Assembly (NCBI GenBank): GCA_035415815.1
Contig: DAOOGR010000070.1
Location: forward strand, 1 to 8,548
DNA: 8,548 nucleotides
From: Rectinema sp003452735
GTDB lineage: Bacteria > Spirochaetota > Spirochaetia > Treponematales > Rectinemataceae
Direction of reading: 5' to 3'
A program made the translations under genes and the position numbers. Positions 1-5,664 of this stretch are shown here, piece after piece. How positions within the stretch are numbered: position 1 is the first letter of the stretch; every line of letters begins with the position of its first letter. The notes under the pieces were generated by a model. That model made no database searches. It saw nothing but the letters and a program-made list of their open reading frames with translations, and was not told the DNA's origin.

Positions 1-59
1 TCTTCCCTACTTTATGCTTCAAATTCTTATACAAGGTTCGTAGCAGTAATCAAGCTTTC
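1..59. other. Short stretch downstream of the envelope gene pair
   Basis: These 59 bases follow the stop codon of the minus-strand gene that begins at 1040. I see no hairpin followed by a T-run and no open frame of note. On the minus strand the far end reads AAGTAGGGAAGA, which could be the ribosome binding site of a further co-transcribed gene outside the window, but this cannot be decided here. Confidence 0.3.
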
Positions 60-1040
60 CTAGTATGAGGTTATGGAGATTCTCATATCAGTTTGATTTC
101 CTGCAAAATCGTTTACTTGAAGCAAAAAATCGTGTTTACCTCTGAGAATAATGAATTGACCAGTTTGGTAGGAACAATCTTCTCCTATCGCTCTTTGTGA
201 TGGGGGTGGATTACCCAGAAATGATATTCCCCCTCCACTTGCGCGTGCAGCCATAAATGAAGCATTAATGACAATTTCCCCATCAAGGATGGCCTCTATG
301 CGATAGGGAGCAGAATAGAAATGTGAATTGGATATGATGATATCTCGTGCATCGACAAACAATGAATAAGCACCTTGAGGACATGTAATTCGTCTTTCTT
401 TTTTATTTGCTTCTATTATATCAAATAATATCTTATTATCTGTGCCTGCCTTAATCAGTCTTGCGCTACGAATTATAGGAGATGTATTGTCCTCGATCCA
501 AGGAGCAAGAAATATCGTATTCATCCATAGTTCATTCTTTACATCGAAAAGCCGCAAACCAAAACTCTTGGATGTATATACACCCGAACCAACTCCTCCA
601 GAGAGCTTTTCTCCTTTTTTAATAGCTGAACTCTTCTGCATTTCTTTCGATGATCTAAAAGATGATTCTATGACCTGAAAAGAATCTAGCCCTGAAGTTA
701 GACTCACAAATTTATCGGGATGAATAACAGCCAAGGCTCCTCCTAATGGAAAGGAAAAGACTGTCGGTAAATTAGCTTCAACTTGTGAATAAAAAACAGT
801 ACCGCTTGAAGGTGCTTCAAGTGTTTTATCTGCTGATATCAACTGTACATCGCTTCTTGGAATCATGCCATAGAATCTTCCTTTTCCATTGTATTCTCCG
901 GATATTCCTAATCTTACTTGATCGGCAAGTATTGTCCCAAAGCCTGATATATCAAGAACTTTAGGTATCTGAAAGTCCAATGCGCCAAGTAATGTTGTAA
1001 GCCATAAATAAGCCATCAAAAAACAATATTTCCCCTTCAT
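60..1040 (-). CDS. Exported protein with a degenerate LytM/M23 peptidase-like region
   Basis: This is a 326-residue protein of unproven function. I start it at the ATG at 1040 rather than the in-frame ATG at 1049, because 1040 gives an ATGA overlap with the upstream stop and correct spacing from an AAAGGG site. The first ~20 residues (Lys-rich start, hydrophobic core, LLGA|LDF end) look like a Sec signal peptide, so it is probably periplasmic. Residues ~45-118 follow the M23/LytM order: a 'LEAPSSGTVFYS' strand, then 'GGALAVIHPDKFVSLTSGL'. The usual metal-binding histidine of the final 'Y-x-HL' is replaced by TSGL, and no clear HxxxD is visible, so a catalytic zinc site appears absent. The remainder (SPIIRSARL ~187, YSLFVDARDI ~225, APYRIEAILDG ~244, DFLLQVNDFAGN ~304) resembles the beta-sandwich tail found on some bacterial M23 proteins. 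EnvC/NlpD-like regulatory pseudo-peptidases are a possible parallel. The fold call is by eye and moderate at best. Confidence 0.6.
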   Translation of the reverse strand: MKGKYCFLMAYLWLTTLLGALDFQIPKVLDISGFGTILADQVRLGISGEYNGKGRFYGMIPRSDVQLISADKTLEAPSSGTVFYSQVEANLPTVFSFPLGGALAVIHPDKFVSLTSGLDSFQVIESSFRSSKEMQKSSAIKKGEKLSGGVGSGVYTSKSFGLRLFDVKNELWMNTIFLAPWIEDNTSPIIRSARLIKAGTDNKILFDIIEANKKERRITCPQGAYSLFVDARDIIISNSHFYSAPYRIEAILDGEIVINASFMAARASGGGISFLGNPPPSQRAIGEDCSYQTGQFIILRGKHDFLLQVNDFAGNQTDMRISITSY

Positions 1041-1055
1041 GGCTGCCATCCCTTT
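1037..1055 (-). promoter_or_regulatory. ATGA stop/start overlap with internal ribosome binding site
   Basis: Read on the minus strand, AAAGGG (1050-1055) lies nine bases before the ATG at 1038-1040, inside the last codons of the upstream propeller gene. That gene's TGA (1037-1039) shares bases with this ATG to form ATGA. This is the classic arrangement for translational coupling. It is also the reason for preferring this start over the ATG at 1049, which abuts the AAAGGG with no spacing. Confidence 0.7.
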
Positions 1056-2128
1056 AGCAACTCAACGCCATCTTTATATACGAAACCGATTACTTCTTCT
1101 TCGCCAATTGCTCCAAGAGCTCCATGTGCAGTATGTACTAGAAGACCATGATTAAGAATGAGAACATCAGAGCTTGCTATATCTTCTAAACTGCTTCTCA
1201 GAATCGCAACAAGCGAGTCTCCTAACGAACCAAGCACGAAATACCTAACATCAGTCTGATTTTCTGATAGATCTCCTCCTAGCATTTCTGCTTCAAGAAT
1301 TCTATAGTATTTATTTTTTATATTATAATATATTAACAGATCACCAAAGCTCATTATTGCATGTGAATTATCCTGAGCTATTGCCATGGTAGCTTGGAAA
1401 GTTGTATTCACCATCAATGAAGATTCGAATAGCTTCGCAAATGAATTGTCTTCAAACCTGTAGGTTTCAATTTTTTTCGGTGAAATACCTCTAAGAATTA
1501 TGAGGTATTTGCTGTCTCCAGATAAAGCTAGACCATAGATTGTTTGAGACTCTTGAAGGCTAGCTTGTATCGAAAGGATGGCCCATCCATTTCGATCAAA
1601 TACACTTATCGATCCATCAAGTGTTCCAATAGCGAGGAACGAAGAAGATGCATCGATTGCCGTGACTGGCATCTGGAATTCCTTTTCCCACAAGATAAAT
1701 CCTGTTTTATCTATTAGCGCTATACCCATTTGGTCAGCCCGAAGCAGTACTCTCCATGAAGCCTTAAACCATGGATAAGCATATGCTTGAAGGGGCTGCT
1801 CCCTACCATTTTTTTCATATAATTGCAGATTGGTGGCAAGGCGATCGTATGTGATCCATCCGGCCTTGTCTATTGCTGCTCTTCCTTTGAAAGGATGAAC
1901 ATAGAGCTTATTTTCGGCTAGGTCGGCATAGCCCAAGAGAGAGTCTCCAACAAAGGGCAGAATCTTATCGCTCTTGTTCATTGGTATGATTGACAAGTTC
2001 AGAGCTTCGGAAAAAGCAAGGAAATCGATGGATGTAATCTCTTTTTCTGGCAAAGTACTTCGTACTGAAAAGAGTGAAAAAACAATTGCAGCTATACCAA
2101 GAATAAGGCCATAATATCGCCTTCTCAT
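1037..2128 (-). CDS. Membrane-anchored beta-propeller-like protein
   Basis: This is a 363-residue protein. A short basic start (MRRRYYG) and a hydrophobic segment at about residues 7-24 form a signal anchor or uncleaved signal peptide, putting the rest outside the cytoplasmic membrane. No lipobox cysteine is seen. The body looks like blades of a WD40/PQQ-type propeller. The clearest unit is at ~155-186 ('TAIDASSSFLAIGTLDGSISVFDRNG'-type, hydrophobic pair, 'GTLDGSISVFD', then an aromatic/hydrophobic strand). Similar strand patterns occur near 138-150, 197-225, 250-275 and 320-357. No catalytic motif is visible. An in-frame TAA seven bases before the ATG fixes this as the longest possible start; no good Shine-Dalgarno sequence precedes it. 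It overlaps the next gene by four bases, which suggests the two products work together in the envelope, perhaps as a scaffold. Function is unknown, and the propeller call comes from reading the repeats by eye. Confidence 0.6.
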   Translation of the reverse strand: MRRRYYGLILGIAAIVFSLFSVRSTLPEKEITSIDFLAFSEALNLSIIPMNKSDKILPFVGDSLLGYADLAENKLYVHPFKGRAAIDKAGWITYDRLATNLQLYEKNGREQPLQAYAYPWFKASWRVLLRADQMGIALIDKTGFILWEKEFQMPVTAIDASSSFLAIGTLDGSISVFDRNGWAILSIQASLQESQTIYGLALSGDSKYLIILRGISPKKIETYRFEDNSFAKLFESSLMVNTTFQATMAIAQDNSHAIMSFGDLLIYYNIKNKYYRILEAEMLGGDLSENQTDVRYFVLGSLGDSLVAILRSSLEDIASSDVLILNHGLLVHTAHGALGAIGEEEVIGFVYKDGVELLKGWQP

Positions 2129-2179
2129 CGTATTTTATGGTGCATGACTGAAGTCTTTGAGTCAATACCATATGGCGCA

Positions 2180-2220
2180 TTTCAATTCCTTTGATTTCAG
2201 GATATAGTATAAGAAAAGGA
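2180..2220 (+). promoter_or_regulatory. Candidate promoter and ribosome binding site of cdd
   Basis: A TATAGT box (2203-2208, five of six to TATAAT) lies 17 bases after TTTCAA (2180-2185), a poor -35 match. The Shine-Dalgarno-like AAAAGGA (2214-2220) stands 11 bases before the cdd ATG, which is slightly long. The -10 region is nearly symmetrical (TATAGTATA), so it could also serve as a TATACT box for the divergent minus-strand gene. Inferred by eye; the TTTCAA hexamer matches the consensus at only three positions. Confidence 0.3.
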
Positions 2221-2231
2221 TTTGAACTGAC

Positions 2232-2666
2232 ATGAAAACGGAATATGCTTCTTTATTAGAACAAGCTCTCAAAGCCTGTGAACAAAGTTATGCGCCTTAT
2301 TCTAAATTTAGAGTTGGGGCGGCCTTGCTCTGCGAAGATGATAGCATCATTACTGGTGTAAATGTCGAAAACCGAAGCTTTGGCTTGACAATCTGTGCAG
2401 AGCGAAATGCAATAGCTGCAGCCATCGCTGCTGGCAAGAAAAAATTCAAAGCACTAGTCATAGCAACACCAGATGCAGATTACCCCGTTAGCCCTTGCGG
2501 AGCATGTCGGCAAGTGATTTCTGAGTTCATGCCTCCCTCCGCCACGGTAATTTTCGGCAATAGCGAAGATTCATATATAAGTTCAACAGTAGGCGAACTT
2601 TTACCATACGATGCCCTACACGAGCTTGCCAGCCAGGAGCAAGATCTGAAAGTTTCTAAAAACTAA
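2232..2666 (+). CDS. cdd: Cytidine deaminase
   Basis: Hydrolytic, zinc-dependent deamination of cytidine and deoxycytidine to uridine and deoxyuridine in pyrimidine salvage; a cytoplasmic enzyme. At 144 residues it has the length of the small homotetrameric class rather than the ~290-residue dimeric E. coli type. Visible motifs in order are the substrate-side segments 'FRVGAAL' (26-32) and 'NVENRSFG' (44-51), the catalytic 'CAERNA' (Cys55 as zinc ligand, Glu57 as proton shuttle) and 'PCGACRQ' (88-94, Cys89 and Cys92 as the other two zinc ligands). The Cys-Ala-Glu form with three cysteine ligands is typical of the tetrameric class. A 'LLPYDA' segment near 123 matches the conserved C-terminal part. 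The gene stands alone, diverging from the envelope pair and converging on the sulfur enzyme gene. No key residue is missing. Confidence 0.96.
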   Translation: MKTEYASLLEQALKACEQSYAPYSKFRVGAALLCEDDSIITGVNVENRSFGLTICAERNAIAAAIAAGKKKFKALVIATPDADYPVSPCGACRQVISEFMPPSATVIFGNSEDSYISSTVGELLPYDALHELASQEQDLKVSKN

Positions 2667-2692
2667 TAAAAAACTACCACAAATGTATGCGG
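2665..2692 (-). terminator. Weak candidate terminator for the sulfur enzyme gene
   Basis: On the minus strand CCGCA (2692-2688) can pair with TGTGG (2681-2677), one pair being G-T, around a six-base loop. TAG and then TTTTTTATT follow. The stem is only five pairs, so this would be a weak intrinsic terminator. Its place, about 175 bases past the oxidoreductase stop and just beyond the convergent cdd stop, is reasonable. Confidence 0.25.
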
Positions 2693-2865
2693 ATGATCCT
2701 TCTTAATGTTGAGCTCGAGTATCTCTATGCCTTTCTAATCAGCACTGCCAAAAGCGACGTTTTTCCTAACCGAAATGGCTTATGAGCTAGAATGAAACAT
2801 GTTATAAGGTCTTTCCTCTTTAGTTTAGTATTACATGTTTCCCAGATACATTTCTAAAGCTGCAT
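2667..2865. other. Intergenic region between convergent genes
   Basis: These 199 bases lie between the 3' ends of cdd and the sulfur enzyme gene. No open frame over about ten codons with a ribosome binding site was seen. The region holds the weak hairpin at 2677-2692 and a spaced inverted repeat, AAACATGT (2795-2802) and ACATGTTT (2833-2840), separated by 30 bases. It is AT-rich compared with the coding sequence that starts at 2866. Confidence 0.5.
2795..2840. repeat. Spaced inverted repeat AAACATGT / ACATGTTT
   Basis: Two perfect eight-base arms (2795-2802 and 2833-2840) are separated by 30 bases, 26 bases beyond the end of the oxidoreductase gene. Each arm contains the self-complementary ACATGT. 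With no T-run and a long loop it does not look like an intrinsic terminator. It could be a protein site or chance. Confidence 0.35.
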
Positions 2866-5415
2866 TTAGATGAACAGATTTACATTGCCTTCGGTCGCAG
2901 CTTCCATGTAGGTCGCGACGCCGCCGACCTCAACTCCATCGAGCAGTTCTTCGTGTTTGACCCCCATTATGTCCATCGACATCTGGCATGCAATGAAGTG
3001 AACGCCCGCCTGGCGCGCCTGTGACATCATGGTTTCAAGCATGTCGATATTTTTGCTTTTCATCCGCGACTTCATCAACTTGGGTCCGATTCCGCCAAAA
3101 TTCATATGGGAAAGGGAAAGTCCACCAGCATGCTTAGGGAGCATCATGCCGAACATCCTTCCCATGAAGTCTTTGGCGACCCTTGGCGCATTGGGCTTCC
3201 GAATGACCGAAAGACCCCAGAATGTAAAGAACATGGTTACATCCTTGCCGGCAGCAGCTGCCCCGTTTGCGAGCACGAAGCTCGCAAGAGCGCGATCGAA
3301 ATCGTTCGAAAACACGATGATGGTCGCACCTTTGGCTGTCATCTGGACGAATGGTTCTCCTCTAATGCCTTCTGTTTCCTGCGCAACGGCCATGGCGCTT
3401 TGTTTGGCCGTTTTCTCTATCATCGCGGTGTATGTGCCATTTGATTCTTCCATCGATATGAGGAGATTTCCTGTCACCTTGCACCATGCTCCTGCGTCAC
3501 GGACAAAGCCTGGATCAGTCGAACGTATGACCACGCGACCGCCCTCAGGTAGTTTGTCGATTTCGGTCTTGAGCCGCATGATAGGGCCGGGGCACTGCAG
3601 ACCGCAGGCGTCAACCTGGACAATCGTCTGGCTCTTCGCTGCGAACGATTCAGGCATGCCCGAGCCTTCCGCAAAGGTCGTGTGCAGAAGTTCCTGAGAG
3701 CCCTTGCCCAGACCGGACTGGAAACCCATGAAACCTGGCTTGTAGATACCTTTGTTAGATTGAGGCTCGGTCGCAATCTCCCATGTTTTATAGCCGCCGG
3801 ACAAGTTAGCTATTGATGTCCAGCCATTTTGTCTGAGAATTCGCTCCGCGAGATACCCCCGAAGACCCACTCCGCAATATATAAGCACTTCTCGGTTCTG
3901 AGGAATTTCACCAAGGTTTTGGCGCAGTGAATCCAGAGGAATGTTTTTCGCGCCAGGGATGGCGCCGATGGAGAATTCTTCAGGGGTGCGCACATCGAGC
4001 ACAAAACCACCCTTTTCCTGGAAGGCTTTCACCTCATGCCACTGTAAATGCCGGCTTAAGCCTGCAAGCACGTTTTCCGCCACCATTCCAGCAATGTTGA
4101 CAGGATCTTTAGCGCTCGAGAAAGGTGGTGCGTAAGCATGCTCAATTTCGCCAAGTTCCGTCACTTTTGCCTTGCGACGTATATAATCGGCGATCAGGTC
4201 GATTCGCTTGTCGACGCCATCGTAACCGACGACCTGAGCTCCAAGGAGTGTCCCGTCGGGTGTGAATATAGTCTTGATAGTAAGTGGCTGGGCACCAGGG
4301 TAATAGCTGGCATGGCTTGAACCATGAGTAATTATCGATATGCAGGGGATATTGTTCCTCCTGAGGAGTTTTTCAGCGACCCCTGCGGCAGCCACGGTGA
4401 TGTCGAAGACCTTAGCGATCGATGTGCCTATCGCGCCATGCCATTTTCGTGTTCCAGGGCCCTTGGCAATATTGTCTGCGACTACGCGCGCCTGTTTATT
4501 AGCAGGTCCCGCAAGCGGTACAGGCATTGCCATGTCTAGCACAGGATGAGGGAAGGCGATTGCATCGCCTAGAGCATAGATAGCAGGATCGCTCGTCTGT
4601 AAATTTTCATTGACGAGAATCGCGCCATTTGGCGTTGTTTCGAGTCCAGCTGCTTTAGCGATGGCAGTTTCAGGGCGGACGCCTATAGAGAGCACGATCA
4701 TGTCGGCGTCGAGACGGGTTCCATCGGCTAGGACCGCGACAATCCGTGAGCCGGCCTCTTCGAATTTCAAAACCGCTGAACTAAGATAGAGCTCGACGTT
4801 TTTTTGTTTCAGATGCTGATGGACAAGCGCCGCCATCTCGAAATCTATTGGATTCATCACCTGATCGAGGGCTTCGACGATTGTGACGAACGAACCTCGT
4901 GCGTGCAGGTTCTCGGCCATTTCGAGGCCGATGAAACCACCGCCAACCACAATGATCCGATCTGGACGCTTTGTGTCAAGGTATTCTTTTATGTGATCGA
5001 TGTCGCTCACGGATCGAAGCGTGAAAATGCGTGGGTCTTCGATGCCTGGGATGGGCGGTTTAATCGGCTCTGCTCCGGGCGATAGCACGAGCGCATTGTA
5101 CTCAAGCGAGTATTCGCGGCCGCTGTCCAGTTCTCTGGCCCGAATCTTCTTCGCCTCGCGGTCGATGCTGATCACCTCTGTACGAATACGCACATCGACA
5201 TTGAGCCATGCGTTGAATTTTTCGGGTGTCATGACAAAGAGTCGCTCTCGCTCTTTTATCGTTTCTCCTGCGTAATAGGGAAGCCCGCAGTTGGCGTAAC
5301 TTATGTATGGACCACGCTCGAATAAGACAATTTCCGCATGCTCGTTGAGCCTGCGGAGCCTGGCTGCTGTCGATGCTCCTCCGGCGACGCCGCCTACGAT
5401 GATATACCGTGCCAT
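2866..5415 (-). CDS. CoA-disulfide/persulfide reductase fused to rhodanese, TusA and DsrE-like domains
   Basis: This 849-residue cytoplasmic protein has four sulfur-handling modules. Residues 1-~450 form a flavin-dependent pyridine nucleotide-disulfide reductase of the CoA-disulfide reductase type. They carry the FAD motif GGVAGG (8-13), the single redox cysteine in 'SYANCGLPYY' (Cys43), the NAD(P)H motif 'GGGFIGLE' (158-165), 'YALGDA' (280-285), and the CoADR-type 'SYYPGA' (~370) and 'YAPPFSSAKDPVN' (~428) near the dimer interface. A rhodanese domain spans ~455-550, with loop 'CGVGLRG' (Cys514). A TusA/SirA domain spans ~597-668, with 'CGLQCPGP'; Cys608 matches the TusA sulfur-relay cysteine. 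A DrsE2-like DsrE domain spans ~690-849, with Cys810 in 'FIACQMSMDIMG'. Related CoADR-rhodanese proteins reduce CoA disulfide, CoA persulfide or polysulfide, so NAD(P)H-driven persulfide turnover with intramolecular sulfur relay is the likely role. The actual substrate is inferred. A strong AAAGGAG supports the start. Base composition is richer in GC than its neighbours. All four key cysteines are present and I see no frameshift. Confidence 0.92.
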   Translation of the reverse strand: MARYIIVGGVAGGASTAARLRRLNEHAEIVLFERGPYISYANCGLPYYAGETIKERERLFVMTPEKFNAWLNVDVRIRTEVISIDREAKKIRARELDSGREYSLEYNALVLSPGAEPIKPPIPGIEDPRIFTLRSVSDIDHIKEYLDTKRPDRIIVVGGGFIGLEMAENLHARGSFVTIVEALDQVMNPIDFEMAALVHQHLKQKNVELYLSSAVLKFEEAGSRIVAVLADGTRLDADMIVLSIGVRPETAIAKAAGLETTPNGAILVNENLQTSDPAIYALGDAIAFPHPVLDMAMPVPLAGPANKQARVVADNIAKGPGTRKWHGAIGTSIAKVFDITVAAAGVAEKLLRRNNIPCISIITHGSSHASYYPGAQPLTIKTIFTPDGTLLGAQVVGYDGVDKRIDLIADYIRRKAKVTELGEIEHAYAPPFSSAKDPVNIAGMVAENVLAGLSRHLQWHEVKAFQEKGGFVLDVRTPEEFSIGAIPGAKNIPLDSLRQNLGEIPQNREVLIYCGVGLRGYLAERILRQNGWTSIANLSGGYKTWEIATEPQSNKGIYKPGFMGFQSGLGKGSQELLHTTFAEGSGMPESFAAKSQTIVQVDACGLQCPGPIMRLKTEIDKLPEGGRVVIRSTDPGFVRDAGAWCKVTGNLLISMEESNGTYTAMIEKTAKQSAMAVAQETEGIRGEPFVQMTAKGATIIVFSNDFDRALASFVLANGAAAAGKDVTMFFTFWGLSVIRKPNAPRVAKDFMGRMFGMMLPKHAGGLSLSHMNFGGIGPKLMKSRMKSKNIDMLETMMSQARQAGVHFIACQMSMDIMGVKHEELLDGVEVGGVATYMEAATEGNVNLFI

Positions 5416-5422
5416 TTAAATG

Positions 5423-5429
5423 CTCCTTT
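5423..5429 (-). promoter_or_regulatory. Ribosome binding site of the sulfur enzyme gene
   Basis: AAAGGAG on the minus strand stands seven bases before the ATG at 5413-5415. This is a near-ideal site and settles the start codon. The FAD-binding fold begins at residue 3, as expected for a correct start. Confidence 0.85.
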
Positions 5430-5432
5430 ATA

Positions 5433-5478
5433 AATCCAATTAAATTATATAGATATATTTATATAAAGATAATCCAAT
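5433..5478. repeat. Direct repeat AATCCAAT flanking the -10 box
   Basis: Identical eight-base copies at 5433-5440 and 5471-5478, 38 bases start to start, lie on either side of the predicted -10 element: one at the likely transcription start and one overlapping the -35. Such placement could suit an operator, but the sequence is AT-rich and only two copies are seen. Confidence 0.4.
5444..5472 (-). promoter_or_regulatory. Candidate promoter of the sulfur enzyme gene
   Basis: On the minus strand a perfect TATAAT (5444-5449) lies 17 bases after TTATCT (5467-5472), a -35 box with three of six consensus bases. Transcription would begin near 5437, giving a leader of about 20 bases that includes the AAAGGAG. 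The surrounding DNA is very AT-rich, so a chance TATAAT is possible. The spacing to both the -35 box and the ribosome binding site is nevertheless right. Confidence 0.5.
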
Positions 5479-5664
5479 AAATGCAATATCCCTCCCTATG
5501 CTTTTACAATTGGCTTAATAAAGTGAAGAAGATAATTCCTTTTAACATAAGTTGATTGACCATGAGGCGCTCTTAAGCCTCTCTCTGCCATAAGATAATA
5601 ATCGGCGTTTTTTCATTAACCGCTAGTGTTAAAAGAAGTATAAGAAGAAGAGGCTCTAGGCTAT

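Larger units (their letters stand above)
5416..5664. other. AT-rich gap between recN and the sulfur enzyme gene
   Basis: These 249 bases separate two genes on the same strand. The half nearer the sulfur enzyme gene holds its promoter and ribosome binding site. The half nearer recN shows no convincing terminator: GAGGC (5564-5568) and GCCTC (5577-5581) form a five-base hairpin without a T-run. An isolated AGGGAGG (5491-5497, minus strand) is followed only by a 13-codon TTG-started frame. A 31-codon minus-strand frame (5496-5591) exists but has no ribosome binding site. I see no RNA gene or riboswitch. Confidence 0.5.

Noticed and set aside
1965..2180. A 71-codon minus-strand frame across the start of the propeller gene
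   Set aside because: It overlaps the propeller gene in another frame, and its product looks like a shadow translation (many Cys, Phe and Ser) without a domain.
2753..2765. AAGCGACGTTTTT as a plus-strand terminator of cdd
   Set aside because: The T-run is not preceded by complementary arms that form a stable stem.
3029..3697. A 222-codon plus-strand open frame inside the sulfur enzyme gene
   Set aside because: It lies wholly antisense to a gene with four recognisable domains, and its translation is Ser/Pro/Ala-rich with no family resemblance. Long antisense frames are expected opposite GC-richer coding DNA.
5450..5497. AGGGAGG followed by a 13-codon TTG-started frame, a possible leader peptide
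   Set aside because: The best promoter for the downstream gene lies after this site, so it would not be on that transcript. The frame is too short to judge.
5564..5581. GAGGC/GCCTC hairpin as a recN terminator
   Set aside because: The stem is only five pairs, and no T-run follows on the minus strand.
5564..5581. GGCTTAAGAGC here and GGCTTATGAGC near 2777 as end repeats of an inserted segment around the sulfur enzyme gene
   Set aside because: Only about eleven bases with one mismatch, near-palindromic and not placed at the gene edges. Chance is the simplest explanation, and no transposase is present.
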